From the NCBI GenBank assembly GCA_003224135.1, contig QHYO01000033.1:1-5771 (forward strand): a DNA stretch of 5,771 bases, written 5' to 3'. Made by a program: the position numbers and the translations under genes. Under the pieces are notes generated by a model. The model did not search any database. It worked only from the letters and a program-made list of their open reading frames with translations, and was not told the DNA's origin. Below, one piece after another: positions 5,250 through 5,771 of this stretch (position 1 is the stretch's first letter; each line of letters begins with the position of its first letter). This DNA comes from Acidobacteriota bacterium (GTDB taxonomy: Bacteria > Acidobacteriota > Terriglobia > Acidiferrales > UBA7541).

Positions 5250-5771
5250 TTACAGCGCGGAGACCATGTGGGCGATCGAGTCCTCAAAGGTAACCCTGCC
5301 GTCTAGGTAGGGCTGCCAGTATTGCGTGAGGACGCGCAGATAATTTTCCCAGCCCCGTTTATAGAGACCTTCGCGGACCGCATACGGCACATACCCAGAG
5401 TAGCCAGCACCCGAGGAAGCACCGGCCGAATCTGCCGTGCTCAGTGCCACCGGCCGGACGACTTCGCCGGTGGTGTAGAAGAGCAGCGCGTGCCAGAGAT
5501 CGCGCGGGATTGGTTTTTCCCTCTGGCGGCATTCGCGGAAGATAGCATCCTGCACGGAATCGGCGATGCCGTGCGACGCTTCATGAAATAAAACCTCGAG
5601 AGCTTCGGCGCCCTGATTGCGCGCGTCAACGCTGGAAACGGTGACACGGAGCGGTTCGAGCGTGGTGTATGCGCCGGTCGAGCTGGCGTACGAGGTGACG
5701 TCGACGCGAATGCGTTCTTTGGGCCAGTTGGTCTGGTAGATTTCGGCGAGGCGATGAGCGAGGTCGAGTCC
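5250..5771 (-). CDS. Unidentified HExxH zinc-peptidase-like protein, C-terminal fragment
   Basis: The frame is open from the right edge to a TAA at 5252-5250, giving the last 173 residues of a longer protein. An apparent start near 5555 is only an internal GTG, since the frame continues upstream without a stop and carries the key motif there. Fragment residues 59-68 read Leu-Glu-Val-Leu-Phe-His-Glu-Ala-Ser-His, a HExxH zinc site (His63, Glu64, His67). Glu103 in Tyr-Thr-Thr-Gly-Glu-Val-Val-Arg lies 36 residues after the second His, a spacing compatible with a gluzincin third ligand. This is followed by a Ser/Gly/Ala-rich loop (Ser-Ala-Gly-Ala-Ser-Ser-Gly-Ala-Gly-Tyr), then Tyr-Lys-Arg-Gly-Trp-Glu-Asn-Tyr and a Trp/Tyr-rich C-terminus. 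I do not recognise a named family. A catalytic peptidase is the likeliest reading, but a non-peptidase zinc protein is possible. The N-terminus, and any signal peptide, lies outside the window. Confidence 0.65.
   Translation of the reverse strand, partial: GLDLAHRLAEIYQTNWPKERIRVDVTSYASSTGAYTTLEPLRVTVSSVDARNQGAEALEVLFHEASHGIADSVQDAIFRECRQREKPIPRDLWHALLFYTTGEVVRPVALSTADSAGASSGAGYSGYVPYAVREGLYKRGWENYLRVLTQYWQPYLDGRVTFEDSIAHMVSAL

Noticed and set aside
1..5771. CRISPR array, tRNA/rRNA, insertion sequence, prophage or toxin-antitoxin pair
   Set aside because: No spaced direct repeats, cloverleaf-like segments, transposase-like protein, terminal inverted repeats or small overlapping gene pair were seen on either strand.

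Overview
The window looks like ordinary chromosome from a soil-type Gram-negative bacterium. Acidobacteriota (Terriglobia-like) is my best guess, based on moderately high GC, an MqnA/MqnD-like protein with the Ser-Pro-Asp-Ser-Asp-Asp signature, an exported GH29 fucosidase, and the particular stress-protein family present. This placement is inference from family resemblance, not from a phylogenetic marker.

Left part (1-975). The 5' end of a menaquinone-type (MqnA/MqnD/SBP) gene runs off the left edge on the minus strand. It is separated by a 379-base divergent intergenic region from a small DoxX-like four-helix membrane protein on the plus strand. A perfect 9-bp-stem hairpin at 956-975 lies between that gene and the convergent amidohydrolase gene and probably serves as a terminator.

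Middle (988-4433). Two divergently transcribed genes for exported hydrolases share a 203-base promoter region. On the minus strand is a YtcJ-like amidohydrolase of about 603 residues with a signal peptide and possibly a lipobox. On the plus strand is a GH29 alpha-L-fucosidase of about 476 residues with a signal peptide. In both, the longest possible reading frame over-extends the N-terminus, and the internal ATG preceded by a Shine-Dalgarno sequence and followed by the signal peptide is the better start. Together they suggest periplasmic or envelope-associated scavenging of fucosylated glycans and of an unknown amide or cyclic substrate; a shared pathway is only inferred from adjacency.

Right part (4488-5771). 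Two minus-strand genes follow. One encodes a stress-protein-like polypeptide (YflT/DUF3341-like, with a hydrophobic Gly-rich centre) preceded by a 10-base Shine-Dalgarno sequence matching the canonical anti-SD. Upstream of it is the C-terminal 173 residues of an unidentified protein with a His-Glu-Ala-Ser-His zinc-peptidase motif, running off the right edge.

I see no tRNA, rRNA, CRISPR array, insertion sequence, prophage gene or defence system. Nothing here amounts to a clear undescribed multi-gene system. The items most worth a second look are the HExxH protein at the right edge and the divergent pair of exported hydrolases.
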